From JAMLHN01 sp035708745 (GTDB taxonomy: Bacteria; Chloroflexota; Chloroflexia; Thermomicrobiales; UBA6265), in assembly GCA_035708745.1 (NCBI GenBank), contig DASTFJ010000158.1, positions 1 to 64,000 on the forward strand: a stretch of 64,000 nucleotides of DNA, written 5' to 3'. Under the pieces are notes generated by a model. The model saw nothing but the letters and a program-made list of their open reading frames with translations. It was not told the origin of the DNA and did not search any database. Every line of letters begins with the position of its first letter. Positions within the stretch are counted from its first letter, which is position 1. The translations under genes were made by a program, and so were the position numbers. This document shows, in pieces, positions 23,225 through 32,519 of this stretch.

Positions 23225-25819
23225 ATGCGATCACTGCTGAAAAAGGTATTCGGCTCTGCTCAAGACAAGAATGTCACAAAACTCTACCCGGTAATCGAAG
23301 AAATCAACGAGCTCGAGCCGCAAATGCTCGAAGCGTCGGATGACGAATTCAAACAGTTTCGTCTGGTCTACTCCTCGCGGTATCAGGCCGGCGAAAGCCT
23401 CGACGATATGCTGCCTGAAGTCTTCGCGTCGGTGCGCGAAGCCGCGCGGCGCGCGCTCGGGCAGCGGCACTTCGATGTTCAGATGATGGGCGGAATCGTG
23501 TTGCATCAGGGCAAGATCGCCGAGATGCGCACCGGTGAAGGCAAAACCCTGACCGCAACTTCTGCTGTCGCGCTCAATGCGCTGACGGGCGAGGGTGTGC
23601 ACCTGATTACGGTCAACGACTACCTGGCCCGCCGCGACACGCAGTGGATGGGCCGGGTATACAACCGGCTCGGTCTGAGCATCGGCTGTATCCAGCATGA
23701 CGAGGCATTTCTCTTCGATCCTGATTGGGAGTCGCCCGATCCACGCCTGGAGTTCTTGCGGCCGGTAGAACGCCGGGAAGCCTATGGGGCCGATATTACC
23801 TATGGCACCAATAACGAGTTCGGATTCGACTATCTGCGAGACAACATGGTGGTTTCGGCGCAGCAGCAGGTGCAGCGCGGGCTGAACTTCGCAATCGTCG
23901 ACGAGGTCGACAATATCCTCATCGACGAGGCACGCACCCCGCTGATCATCTCGGGGCAGGCGGAACGTTCCACCGACAAGTACTACCAATTCGCCCAAAT
24001 CGTCCGGCAGCTACGGCTGGATCGACACTACGAGGTCGATCTCAAACACAAGACCGCGACACTGACCGAGGAGGGAGTCGACCGGGTCGAGCAGCTCGCC
24101 GGCATCCCGGACGGTGAGAGCATCTACGACGATCGATACATCGACCTGACGCACTACCTGGAGCAAGCCCTCAAAGCTGAGGCGATTTTCCATCTCGACA
24201 AGGACTACATCGTCCGCGACGGCGAAGTGATCATCGTCGACGAGTTCACCGGCCGCATGATGGTCGGCCGTCGTTATAGCGAAGGGTTGCATCAGGCAAT
24301 CGAAGCCAAGGAAGGTGTACGCGTCCAGCGGCAGAACGTCACCATGGCGACGATTACCTTCCAGAACTACTTCCGGATGTACAACAAGCTGGCCGGCATG
24401 ACCGGTACGGCCGAAACCGAAGAGGAAGAGTTCCTGCGAATCTACAATCTGCCCGTGGTGGTGATTCCAACCAACCGGCCCATGATCCGCGACGATTTTG
24501 CTGATCTCGTCTACAACACAGAGACTGCGAAGTTCAATGCGGTGATAGACGAAATCGAGGAGATGCGGGCCGAAGGACGTCCGGTGCTGGTCGGTACCGT
24601 TTCGATCGAAGCGTCGGAGCGTCTGAGCTTCATGCTCACCCAGCGCGGCATTCCACACGATGTGCTGAATGCCAAGCAGCATGAGCGCGAAGCGACGATC
24701 GTCTCGGGTGCCGGACAACCGGGTATGGTCACGATCGCCACCAACATGGCCGGCCGTGGTACCGATATCGTGCTCGGTCCAGGCGTCGCCGAAGCTGGCG
24801 GTCTCCACATCGTCGGCACGGAGCGGCATGAAGCGCGCCGCATTGACAACCAGCTGCGCGGTCGTTCCGGCCGCCAGGGCGATCCCGGTTCGACACGTTT
24901 CTATCTCTCCCTCGATGACGAGCTCATGCGGCGCTTCGGTACGGACCGGATTCGGGGCATCATGGGCCGGCTCGGTATGGATGACGAAACACCGATCGAG
25001 CACGGGATCATCTCGAAATCGATCGAAAGCGCTCAAACCAAGGTCGAGGGCCACAACTCGGATATTCGCCGCCACGTTGTGCAATACGACGATGTCATGA
25101 ACCGCCATCGCGAGGTGATCTACGCCGATCGGGGTCGTATCGTGTCCGGGGAGGACATGTCAGACAAGATCGACGAGCTGGTCACCGAGGAGCTCGAGTC
25201 GATCGTCGACCGCAATATGAGTCAAAGGAGCGGTGACATCGACTATGAAGGTGTGGCCGAGGATTACAACGCGCTCTTCCCCGTCGAACCCGGCAGCCAG
25301 CGAGTAACGGTCGACGAAATTTCCGGTTTGTCCCATGAGGACCTGATCGCACTGCTCCAGGACGACGCCGATGAGGCGTATCAGGAAGTCGAAGACCGAT
25401 TCGGACCTGAAGCGATGCGACAGGTGGAACGCCATGTCCTCCTGAGTGTCATCGACCGGCTTTGGGTCGAGCACTTGACAGCTATGGACGAGCTACGCGA
25501 GGGCGTCGGACTCCAGGCCTACGGGCAGAAGGATCCGCTGGTGGTCTACAAGACCGAAGGATTCCGCATGTTCGGCCAGTTGACCGGTCACATCCGACAT
25601 GACACTGTCCATACGATCTTCCGGGTGAAGCCGGCCATCGTCGAGCAGCCCGTGCAAACACGCATCACCGAGGAAGCCACAACAGTCAATCGCCTCGATG
25701 AGGAAGCCAAGCCGCAGCAGGTGACTCGCAAGAAAGTCGGCGCCAACGCTCCCTGCCCATGCGGAAGCGGCAAGAAGTTCAAGCATTGCCATGGCCGCGT
25801 CAAATCACACGCCGCATAG
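23225..25819 (+). CDS. secA: Protein translocase ATPase SecA
   Basis: The motor that pushes preproteins through SecYEG. The 864 residues start MRSLLKKVFG. Walker A is MRTGEGKT, followed by TVNDYLARRD, DEF-type box IVDEVDNILIDEART, the NTP-binding helicase motifs TNMAGRGTDI and LRGRSGRQGDPG, and the C-terminal zinc motif CPCGSGKKFKHCHG that binds SecB or ribosomes. The ATG at 23225 is preferred over in-frame upstream starts, which run through the promoter. A terminator follows at 25841. Confidence 0.97.
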   Translation: MRSLLKKVFGSAQDKNVTKLYPVIEEINELEPQMLEASDDEFKQFRLVYSSRYQAGESLDDMLPEVFASVREAARRALGQRHFDVQMMGGIVLHQGKIAEMRTGEGKTLTATSAVALNALTGEGVHLITVNDYLARRDTQWMGRVYNRLGLSIGCIQHDEAFLFDPDWESPDPRLEFLRPVERREAYGADITYGTNNEFGFDYLRDNMVVSAQQQVQRGLNFAIVDEVDNILIDEARTPLIISGQAERSTDKYYQFAQIVRQLRLDRHYEVDLKHKTATLTEEGVDRVEQLAGIPDGESIYDDRYIDLTHYLEQALKAEAIFHLDKDYIVRDGEVIIVDEFTGRMMVGRRYSEGLHQAIEAKEGVRVQRQNVTMATITFQNYFRMYNKLAGMTGTAETEEEEFLRIYNLPVVVIPTNRPMIRDDFADLVYNTETAKFNAVIDEIEEMRAEGRPVLVGTVSIEASERLSFMLTQRGIPHDVLNAKQHEREATIVSGAGQPGMVTIATNMAGRGTDIVLGPGVAEAGGLHIVGTERHEARRIDNQLRGRSGRQGDPGSTRFYLSLDDELMRRFGTDRIRGIMGRLGMDDETPIEHGIISKSIESAQTKVEGHNSDIRRHVVQYDDVMNRHREVIYADRGRIVSGEDMSDKIDELVTEELESIVDRNMSQRSGDIDYEGVAEDYNALFPVEPGSQRVTVDEISGLSHEDLIALLQDDADEAYQEVEDRFGPEAMRQVERHVLLSVIDRLWVEHLTAMDELREGVGLQAYGQKDPLVVYKTEGFRMFGQLTGHIRHDTVHTIFRVKPAIVEQPVQTRITEEATTVNRLDEEAKPQQVTRKKVGANAPCPCGSGKKFKHCHGRVKSHAA

Positions 25820-25840
25820 CACTTGGCCATTCGAGTCGAA

Positions 25841-25874
25841 AAACGGGAGTGTGGTCTCATTCACACCCCCGTTT
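25841..25874. terminator. Bidirectional terminator between secA and the convergent gene
   Basis: AAACGGGAGTGTG and CACACCCCCGTTT pair in 12 of 13 positions around an 8-nt loop, with A and T runs at the ends. Confidence 0.75.
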
Positions 25875-25894
25875 CGATCGACTCGCGTATCCGC

Positions 25895-26539
25895 TTAGCT
25901 CTTTTTGCTGGCGCTGTTGACGACTACGAACAGTCCATTGCCGGCAGCCTTGGCCAGTGACTTAGCCTGACGCCGCCGCTTCTCATCCATGAAGACGATG
26001 TAGATGACCGTTCCAGCCGCAGCAGCCCAGCCCAAAGCGGCGAGCATCTCGGCTGTGCCGTCCTTGCCCTTCTGCGCGGCAGAAGTGACCTGTTCTTTGC
26101 TTTTTTGCGCGGCCTCATCGACCCGTTCGCGACTCTCGTGGGCCGTATTTTCCAGGCGCGATTTCGCCTCCTCGCCGGATTCTCTCAGGCGATCGGCCAC
26201 ACCGTGCCCGTTCGAACTTTCGACGCGCGAGCGCGCCAGACCCGGCGCCGCCGCGAGCTGCTCCTTGATCGCGTCCACATCGATTCGCTTGTCGATATCC
26301 GGCGCGTAGCTTTTCACCATCGAGTCGAGCGATTTCGCGAAAGTAGTCAGGTTTTCGAGCGCATCGACCGCGGCGTTGCGCGCATCCTGCACCTTAGGCT
26401 CATCAGCCAGCTTGCGCGGATCGAGATCGCGCTCCCTGATGATGGTCGCTTCCCGCTCGAGATCGGCGACCAGCGTTTCGATCACTGGTCGGGCCTTTTC
26501 GATCGCGTTCTTCAGGCGAGTTTCCAGATCGTTTGCCAT
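25895..26539 (-). CDS. 214-aa coiled-coil membrane protein of unknown function
   Basis: I do not recognise a named family. Residues 1-95 are amphipathic helix (RLKNAIEKARPVIETLVADLE). Residues 105-165 are highly charged Glu/Lys/Arg/Ser repeats resembling LEA- or apolipoprotein-like helices (RESGEEAKSRLENTAHESRE). A membrane segment follows at about 168-188 (LAALGWAAAAGTVIYIVF) with a basic tail. This resembles stress-linked phasin- or YtxH-like proteins, but that is only similarity of style. ATG at 26539 with AAGGACG upstream. Confidence 0.65.
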   Translation of the reverse strand: MANDLETRLKNAIEKARPVIETLVADLEREATIIRERDLDPRKLADEPKVQDARNAAVDALENLTTFAKSLDSMVKSYAPDIDKRIDVDAIKEQLAAAPGLARSRVESSNGHGVADRLRESGEEAKSRLENTAHESRERVDEAAQKSKEQVTSAAQKGKDGTAEMLAALGWAAAAGTVIYIVFMDEKRRRQAKSLAKAAGNGLFVVVNSASKKS

Positions 26540-26697
26540 TGATGGTCGTCCTTTGATAAGGGAGTCGGTACACGACTTGACGTTGTAGGGCCCAATCCGA
26601 ACCAGCCGGTCATTAGGTCTGATCTAAACGTACTAAAAGACTCCGCTGATGACATGAATCGGACGAGTGCGTCAGACGAAAAGTTGGCGGCAACTTC

Positions 26698-26703
26698 TAT
26701 ACT
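26698..26703 (+). promoter_or_regulatory. mnmG -10 box, leaderless start
   Basis: TATACT ends 7 bp before the mnmG ATG at 26711, so the predicted start point is at the initiation codon. No ribosome site is visible in front of this ATG. Confidence 0.5.
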
Positions 26704-26710
26704 CAACCGC

Positions 26711-28681
26711 ATGGACCGAGTACTTCCTGTCACCGAGAAAACCTTCGATGTGATCGTGATCGGCGCCGGGCACGCCGGTTGCGAGGCAGCCCTGGCCGCT
26801 GCTCGGGCAGGTTGCCGCACCCTGGTTATCACACCAAACCTCGACCGGGCTGGATACATGCCCTGCAATCCATCGATCGGAGGACCCGGCAAGTCGCACA
26901 TCGTCGCTGAAGTCGATGCAATGGGCGGAGAAATGGCGAAGGTTGCCGACCGTACATCGCTGCATGTGCGCATGCTGAATACGAGCAAGGGGCCCGCTGT
27001 GCAAGCGACACGGTCGCAGCAGGACAAGGGCCTCTATTCGCTGGCAATGAAGGAAGCCCTCGAGCGGCAACCCAAACTCGCGATCTTGCAAGACGAAGCG
27101 CTCGGTCTGGTGATCGGGTCGAACGATCAGGTCACTGGCGTCGTTTGTCGAGCTACCGGATCGGTCACCGCTGCTTCGGTCGTAATCACCGCGGGAACGT
27201 TTCTCCGGGCAGCGCTCATCTCGGGGGAATCGCGTACGGCCGGAGCGCGCGCGGGCGACCGGGCGGATTCCGCTCTTGGTACGGGTCTGCATGATCTTGG
27301 GTTTCAGCTGCGACGACTGAAGACGGGCACGCCGCCCCGCGTCGATGGATCGACCCTGGATTTCGATGCGTGCGAGCGGCAGGATGGAAGTGAGCTTCCG
27401 ATCTGGTTGAGCCGCGCCGGCGCCCTCGACCAACTCGAGCCATTGCGGTTGCCGCCACTTCCGATTCACCTCGATTCTGGAACCACCTGGCGACCTCAGC
27501 TTGCCTGTCTGAAGACGGCTACGAATCCGCAAACCCATGAGATCATTCGCGCAAATTTGCATCGCGCGCCGATGTTCAATGGCTCAATCGAAGGAACCGG
27601 ACCGCGGTATTGCCCTTCGATCGAAGACAAAGTCGCTCGCTTTGCGGGCAAGGACAGTCATCCGGTCTTTCTGGAACCGGAGGGCTGGCGGACAACCGAA
27701 TATTACGTCCAGGGGATGAGCACGAGCCTACCGCCTGATGTGCAGGAGGCTTCCCTGCGCACGTTGCCAGGTTTGGAAGGTGTTCGCCTGACGCGCTACG
27801 GATATGCGGTTGAATACGATGCCGTCGATCCTATCGAGCTTTCGACCACGCTGGAATCACGGCGGATTGCCGGGCTCTTCCTTGCCGGGCAGATCAATGG
27901 CACCTCCGGCTACGAGGAGGCTGCCGGCCAGGGGATCCTCGCCGGCATGAATGCGGCGGCCAACGCGCAGGGCCGACCGCAGGTGGTGCTGGGCCGCGCG
28001 CAGGCCTATATCGGCGTGATGATCGACGACCTTGCTTCGCGGCCATTCGACGAGCCGTATCGCATGTTGACCTCGCGCTGCGAATACCGGTTGCTCCTCC
28101 GGCCAGACACCGCGAGAGAGCGGCTGGCGGAGATCGCATGGCAACAGGGAGTGATCGACACCGAAACACTCGAGACCGTGAAATCGGAGCGTTCTGAGCT
28201 GGACCGGATCCTGGGCACGCTTTCGGCTTTTTCGCTTCTGCCGCGCGCCGACCACGAGACAGTCCTCGCATCGAACGGTCTCGACCCGGTCAGCAAGCCA
28301 ATGTCGGCGGCCGATCTTCTGCGCCGGCCGGATACAAGCTATGCCCAGGTGGCCGCGGTCATCACAGCCCTCGGGGGCGACCTGCCTTCAGCCTCTCGCA
28401 CCGAGCCCGGCAGGATCGAATCGGAAGTCAAATATGGGGCTTTTCTTGAACGGGAATCACGCGAGGTCGCGCGGCAGGCCGCCCTTCACGACCGGTCGTT
28501 GCCGGCGTCGCTTGACTATCAGGCCGTCCCCGGTCTGCGCATCGAGGCAGCGAACAAATTGGCATTGCACACGCCACATACGATCGGAGAAGCGGGGCGC
28601 CTGGCGGGTGTCACGCCCTCCGATGTCGGCGCGCTTTTGATCCATCTTGCGCGCACATCGGACCAGCCGGTTCCGGCATGA
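26711..28681 (+). CDS. mnmG: tRNA uridine-5-carboxymethylaminomethyl modification enzyme MnmG (GidA)
   Basis: An FAD enzyme that with MnmE puts the carboxymethylaminomethyl group on wobble U34 of tRNA. From the ATG at 26711 it has 656 residues: FAD motif VIVIGAGHAGCEAALAAARAG, MPCNPSIGGPGKSHIV, family block LGLRRLKTGTPPRVD-like (RRLKTGTPPRVDG), SRCEYRLLLRPDTA and the C-terminal MnmE-binding helices. An in-frame ATG at 26654 is possible but lies upstream of the -10 box. Its end overlaps the phosphoesterase gene by ATGA. mnmE is not in the window. Confidence 0.95.
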   Translation: MDRVLPVTEKTFDVIVIGAGHAGCEAALAAARAGCRTLVITPNLDRAGYMPCNPSIGGPGKSHIVAEVDAMGGEMAKVADRTSLHVRMLNTSKGPAVQATRSQQDKGLYSLAMKEALERQPKLAILQDEALGLVIGSNDQVTGVVCRATGSVTAASVVITAGTFLRAALISGESRTAGARAGDRADSALGTGLHDLGFQLRRLKTGTPPRVDGSTLDFDACERQDGSELPIWLSRAGALDQLEPLRLPPLPIHLDSGTTWRPQLACLKTATNPQTHEIIRANLHRAPMFNGSIEGTGPRYCPSIEDKVARFAGKDSHPVFLEPEGWRTTEYYVQGMSTSLPPDVQEASLRTLPGLEGVRLTRYGYAVEYDAVDPIELSTTLESRRIAGLFLAGQINGTSGYEEAAGQGILAGMNAAANAQGRPQVVLGRAQAYIGVMIDDLASRPFDEPYRMLTSRCEYRLLLRPDTARERLAEIAWQQGVIDTETLETVKSERSELDRILGTLSAFSLLPRADHETVLASNGLDPVSKPMSAADLLRRPDTSYAQVAAVITALGGDLPSASRTEPGRIESEVKYGAFLERESREVARQAALHDRSLPASLDYQAVPGLRIEAANKLALHTPHTIGEAGRLAGVTPSDVGALLIHLARTSDQPVPA

Positions 28682-29406
28682 AAATTCTGGTCCTCTCCGA
28701 TGTCCATGCCAATCTCCCCGCTCTGGAGTCCGCGCTCGCGTCGGCGCCAGTGCATGACGCCATCTGGAGTCTTGGGGACACAGTTGGATACGGCGCGAAT
28801 CCTAATGAATGCCTCGATCTGCTTGCAGGCGCTGGCGCCGAACCGGCTTTGGTCGGAAATCACGATCTGGCCGCGGTCGGCCTGTTGCCGATTGGCTGGT
28901 TCAACGTGTTTGCGGCTCAGGCGGCCGGCTGGACCAGCATGCAGCTCACCGAGGAAAACCGCTTCCGCATTCGATCGAGCTTCACCTCCGCGTCGGTCGG
29001 CGAGCACTATCTCGTCCATGGCAGCCCGCGCGATCCTGCGCGCGATTATGTCCAAACGCTGGATGACGCCACCGACGCGCTGGGAGCCGTTGCCGCGCGG
29101 GTCGTCTTTTGCGGTCACACCCATGTACCGATGCTGGTCGAGCTCCAATCCGGAGGGGCGTCTCATATGCGGACGGTCGAGCCGGGAGTACCCTACTCGC
29201 TGGCCGGCATGCGCGCGCTGATCAATCCCGGGAGTGTCGGGCAACCACGCGATCATGATCCGCGGGCTTCGGTTGTACTGCTCGATACCGATTCGCAACG
29301 AGTCACCTGGCATCGATTCCGCTATGACGTGGTCGCGGCGCAACGAGCGATTTTGGATGCTGGACTTCCAGCTGAGCTGGCGAAGCGGCTGGAGCGTGGC
29401 CGGTAG
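28678..29406 (+). CDS. Calcineurin-like metallophosphoesterase (YfcE/MJ0936-like)
   Basis: A 242-residue enzyme with all metal-site motifs: LSDVHANLPAL (D7, H9), GDTVGYG, VGNHD, LVHGSP and CGHTHVPM. Such proteins hydrolyse phosphodiesters; the substrate is not predictable. The start overlaps the mnmG stop by 4 nt, so it is translationally coupled to mnmG. Confidence 0.88.
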   Translation: MKILVLSDVHANLPALESALASAPVHDAIWSLGDTVGYGANPNECLDLLAGAGAEPALVGNHDLAAVGLLPIGWFNVFAAQAAGWTSMQLTEENRFRIRSSFTSASVGEHYLVHGSPRDPARDYVQTLDDATDALGAVAARVVFCGHTHVPMLVELQSGGASHMRTVEPGVPYSLAGMRALINPGSVGQPRDHDPRASVVLLDTDSQRVTWHRFRYDVVAAQRAILDAGLPAELAKRLERGR

Positions 29407-29508
29407 GTTTGCTCGCAACGGTGTTGCGGAGTTCGGAGGTTCAATCCATACTTCTGGGCCGTCGCGAGCGGCCAGTGTTTCCGCTCTGGAGGATCACCAC
29501 TTCTCAGC

Positions 29509-29979
29509 ATGCCCATGCACTATCACCGGATCATCATTCCGGTTTCAGGCGGACCCGAAGACGACCGGGCGATCGACCTCGTCGGTGAGCTGGCGCAACG
29601 CCACCCAACCAACATCACGCTCGTCTATGTGGTCGAAGTGCAACAGGCCATGCCGCTCGACGCCGAGCTCCCCGAAGCGGTCACGCGAGGCGAAGATGTG
29701 CTGGCGCGGGCCGAGCAACTGACGCGGCAGCGACTCCCGACGTCCGTCGACTTGATCTCGACTGATTTGCTTCAGGCCAGGTCGTCCGGCGCGGCGATCG
29801 TCGATGAGGCCATCGAGCAAAACGCCGACGTGATCCTTATGGCAACTGCCATATCGATCAAGTACGGTAAACAAGTGACCGGCGAGGCCGCGTCGTATGT
29901 CATCAAGAACGCTCCGTGCGATGTGATTCTCATTCGTTCGGCCAGCGACTTGCAGCTACAGGAGGCCCTGGAGCGTTGA
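29509..29979 (+). CDS. UspA-domain protein
   Basis: A 156-residue universal stress protein-like domain: IIIPVSGGPEDDRAIDLVGELA at the N-terminus and ADVILMATAISIKYG then CDVILIR at the C-terminus. The ATP-binding G-2x-G-9x-G(S/T) motif is not clearly kept, so it may not bind ATP. It overlaps a TrkA-N gene by 4 nt (TTGA). Pairing with two TrkA proteins suggests a link to ion transport or its sensing, but no transporter subunit is present. Confidence 0.75.
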   Translation: MPMHYHRIIIPVSGGPEDDRAIDLVGELAQRHPTNITLVYVVEVQQAMPLDAELPEAVTRGEDVLARAEQLTRQRLPTSVDLISTDLLQARSSGAAIVDEAIEQNADVILMATAISIKYGKQVTGEAASYVIKNAPCDVILIRSASDLQLQEALER

Positions 29980-30407
29980 AGGCAGTGATTATGGGCTGCG
30001 GCCGGGTTGGCGCGCGTGTTGCGGCCGTTCTCGACCACAACGGCCATCAGGTAACCGTCATCGATATCAATTCCCGCGCGTTCCGGCGTTTGCCCGAAGA
30101 ATTCCGCGGGCGCACCCTGATTGGCACCGGAATCGACGAGGATGTCCTGCGTCGCGCGGGCATCACCGAAGCGGCCGCATTCGTCGCGGTAACCAACGGC
30201 GATAACCGCAATATCATGGCGGCGCAGGTGGCTCGAAACATCTTTTCCGTGCCAGAGGTTATCTGCCGCATCTACGATCCGGTCCGCGAGGACACCTATC
30301 GACGTCTGGGGCTCACGACGGTTTGCCCAACCACAGTGATATCGGCCCAAATACTCGATTCCGTTATGTCGGCCTCCACCAGGACGGCCCTGCCGTTGGA
30401 GTCCTGA
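29976..30407 (+). CDS. TrkA-N (RCK N-domain) protein, short form
   Basis: A 143-residue Rossmann protein with MGCGRVGARVAAVLDHNGH and VIDINSRAF, the NAD(H)-binding half of K+-channel regulators, followed by the ITEAAAFVAVTNGDNRN block. It lacks the C-terminal RCK-C ligand domain. The TTG start at 29976 overlaps the UspA stop. The next gene, 2 nt downstream, is a full-length homologue, so the pair may form a regulatory complex. Confidence 0.85.
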   Translation: MKAVIMGCGRVGARVAAVLDHNGHQVTVIDINSRAFRRLPEEFRGRTLIGTGIDEDVLRRAGITEAAAFVAVTNGDNRNIMAAQVARNIFSVPEVICRIYDPVREDTYRRLGLTTVCPTTVISAQILDSVMSASTRTALPLES

Positions 30408-30409
30408 GC

Positions 30410-31075
30410 ATGTACATCATCATCGTTGGCGGCGGAAAGGTCGGGTACTACCTCACCAAGACCCTGCTTTCCGAGGGGCACGAGGTTCTGCTGATCGAGA
30501 AGAACCCGGAAAAGACCGAACTCTTCGTCGAACAGTTCGGTGCGGTCGTGGTGGCCGGAGACGGCGCCGAGGCGGCCATATTGGCCCAGGCGGGCGCCGC
30601 CCGAGCCGACGTGGTCATTGCTGTGACTGGCGAGGATGAAGACAATCTCGTCGTTTGCCAGGTGGCCAAAACGAAATTCCATGTCGGCCGCACGATCGCT
30701 CGCGTCAACAACCCAAAGAACGAATACCTTTTCCGTATGCTGGGCGTCGACATCACCGTTAGTCAAACGGACTACATCCTGACGTTGATCGAGCAGGCCA
30801 TTCCGGACCAGCCGTTCATCCATCTCGTGAATCTGATACATGAGGATATGGCGATCGTCGATGCCAAGGTGGTTGCCGGCTCGAAGATTGCGAATCGGAA
30901 AATCGGCGATCTCCCCGTGCCCGAGGGTTGCATCATCGCGGCCATCATCCGCTCCGGCGAGCTCATCATACCGTCACCCTCGACCGAGGTGAAAGAGGGC
31001 GACGACGTGATCGCCATCGCACACCGTTCGATCGAGGACGATCTTCGAAAGCTGCTGGCGAAAAAGAATCGGTAG
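30410..31075 (+). CDS. TrkA-type potassium uptake regulator (RCK N and C domains)
   Basis: A 221-residue protein. An RCK-N domain (IIVGGGKVGYYLTKTLLSEGH; LIEKNPEK; ITAVTGEDEDN-like AVTGEDEDNLV) is followed by an RCK-C domain (about 140-215; KIGDLPVPEGCIIAAIIRSGELI to VKEGDDVIAIAH). These proteins gate TrkH/KtrB K+ channels in response to NAD(H) or c-di-AMP. No channel gene lies nearby. A strong terminator follows. Confidence 0.9.
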   Translation: MYIIIVGGGKVGYYLTKTLLSEGHEVLLIEKNPEKTELFVEQFGAVVVAGDGAEAAILAQAGAARADVVIAVTGEDEDNLVVCQVAKTKFHVGRTIARVNNPKNEYLFRMLGVDITVSQTDYILTLIEQAIPDQPFIHLVNLIHEDMAIVDAKVVAGSKIANRKIGDLPVPEGCIIAAIIRSGELIIPSPSTEVKEGDDVIAIAHRSIEDDLRKLLAKKNR

Positions 31076-31100
31076 CCGGCAAAGAGGCAAGCAAATGTAA

Positions 31101-31132
31101 AAACGGGCGTCGAGAAAGCTCGACGCCCGTTT
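31101..31132. terminator. Bidirectional terminator (14-bp perfect stem)
   Basis: AAACGGGCGTCGAG and CTCGACGCCCGTTT pair perfectly around AAAG. It separates the TrkA unit (plus) from the convergent glutamate dehydrogenase gene (minus). Confidence 0.9.
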
Positions 31133-31159
31133 GGTTTTCTGCGCTCTGCGCACCGTCGG

Positions 31160-32452
31160 TTATGGATAGATGCCACGGAGACGGGTGAATTCGGCCACGC
31201 GGTCGATTGCGACGCACAGCGCGGCCGTCCGCAGATCGACGCGGCGGGAGATCGATTGTTCGTAGACCCTGGCAAACGACTGCTGCATGATCGTTCGCAG
31301 CCGGGCGTTGACTTCATCGATTGTCCAGGGGAACCATTGCATAGCCTGGACCCACTCGAAATAGGAAACCGTCACGCCTCCGGCGTTGGCGACGATGTCG
31401 GGAACCAGGAAAATTCCGCGATCGCGCAAAATCAGGTCGGCGTCGGGAGTCGTGGGCCCGTTCGCCGCTTCGACGATCATCTGCGCGTTGATGCGCGGCG
31501 CATTTTCTTCCGTAATCTGGTTCTCGAGCGCGGCCGGGATCAGGATATCGCACGGCAACTCGAGCAGCTCTTCATTCGAAATGTCCGTGGCATTCGGGAA
31601 TCCGACGACGCTACCCGTTTCGGCGACATACATGGCGACCGCGGGGATATCCAGCCCATTCGAGTTGTAGATACCACCAAACACATCGCTGACGGCAATG
31701 ACCCTCGCGCCGGCTTCCTGGGCAAAGAGCGCGGCTGCCGAACCAACATTGCCGAAGCCCTGGACGACCACCTGCGAGCCATCGAGCGTGAACCCGGCCG
31801 ATTTGGCAGCCTCCTCGGTGACGTAGATGCAGCCCCGGCCGGTCGCTTCGTTGCGACCTGGTGAGCCGCCAAGACCCAGTGGCTTGCCAGTCACGACACT
31901 GGGCACCGAATAGCCCACGTTCATGGAATAGGTGTCCATGATCCAAGCCATGACCTGCGGATTCGTATTGACATCTGGCGCGGGGATATCCTGATTCGGC
32001 CCGATGATGACCTGGATTTCCGTCGTATATCGCCGGGTCAGATTCTGCAGCTCGTTTTGGGACAGGAGCTTTGGATTGACCGTGACGCCGCCCTTGGCGC
32101 CCCCATACGGGAGCCCCATGACTGCGCACTTCCAGGTCATCCACATCGCCAGCTCTTTCACCTCGGAAAGCGTGACCGACTGGTGATAGCGGATACCGCC
32201 CTTGCTGGGTCCGGGGCCGTTGTTGTGCTGGACTCGATAGCCGGTAAAGACTTGCACCGAACCGTCGTCCATCTCCACCGGGAAATTGACGATCAGCTCA
32301 CGCTGGCAATGCGAAAGGATCTTGCGCATTCCATCCTCGAGATCGAGGATGCCGGCAGCAATATCGAACTGCCGGACTGCGGATTGGTAGAGGTCGATTT
32401 CTCGTGGCCGAGCCTGCGCATCAGGCCGGACCGGTGCTTCGAGCACGGACAT
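31160..32452 (-). CDS. gdhA: Glu/Leu/Phe/Val dehydrogenase (glutamate dehydrogenase)
   Basis: Interconverts glutamate and 2-oxoglutarate plus ammonia. The 430 residues are typical of the hexameric enzyme: GGIRYHQSV, catalytic-lysine region PYGGAKGGV, the D in DIPAPDVNTNPQVMAW, and a Rossmann domain GFGNVGSAAALF. ATG at 32452 with GGGGAG 5 nt upstream. It lies 67 nt after gatB on the same strand and may be part of that transcript. Confidence 0.93.
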   Translation of the reverse strand: MSVLEAPVRPDAQARPREIDLYQSAVRQFDIAAGILDLEDGMRKILSHCQRELIVNFPVEMDDGSVQVFTGYRVQHNNGPGPSKGGIRYHQSVTLSEVKELAMWMTWKCAVMGLPYGGAKGGVTVNPKLLSQNELQNLTRRYTTEIQVIIGPNQDIPAPDVNTNPQVMAWIMDTYSMNVGYSVPSVVTGKPLGLGGSPGRNEATGRGCIYVTEEAAKSAGFTLDGSQVVVQGFGNVGSAAALFAQEAGARVIAVSDVFGGIYNSNGLDIPAVAMYVAETGSVVGFPNATDISNEELLELPCDILIPAALENQITEENAPRINAQMIVEAANGPTTPDADLILRDRGIFLVPDIVANAGGVTVSYFEWVQAMQWFPWTIDEVNARLRTIMQQSFARVYEQSISRRVDLRTAALCVAIDRVAEFTRLRGIYP

Positions 32453-32519
32453 GGTCTCCCCGCTTCTTCATCGTCGAATGTCAGAGCGGGCAGCCCATTC
32501 TGTCCGCGCTGACACGGGA

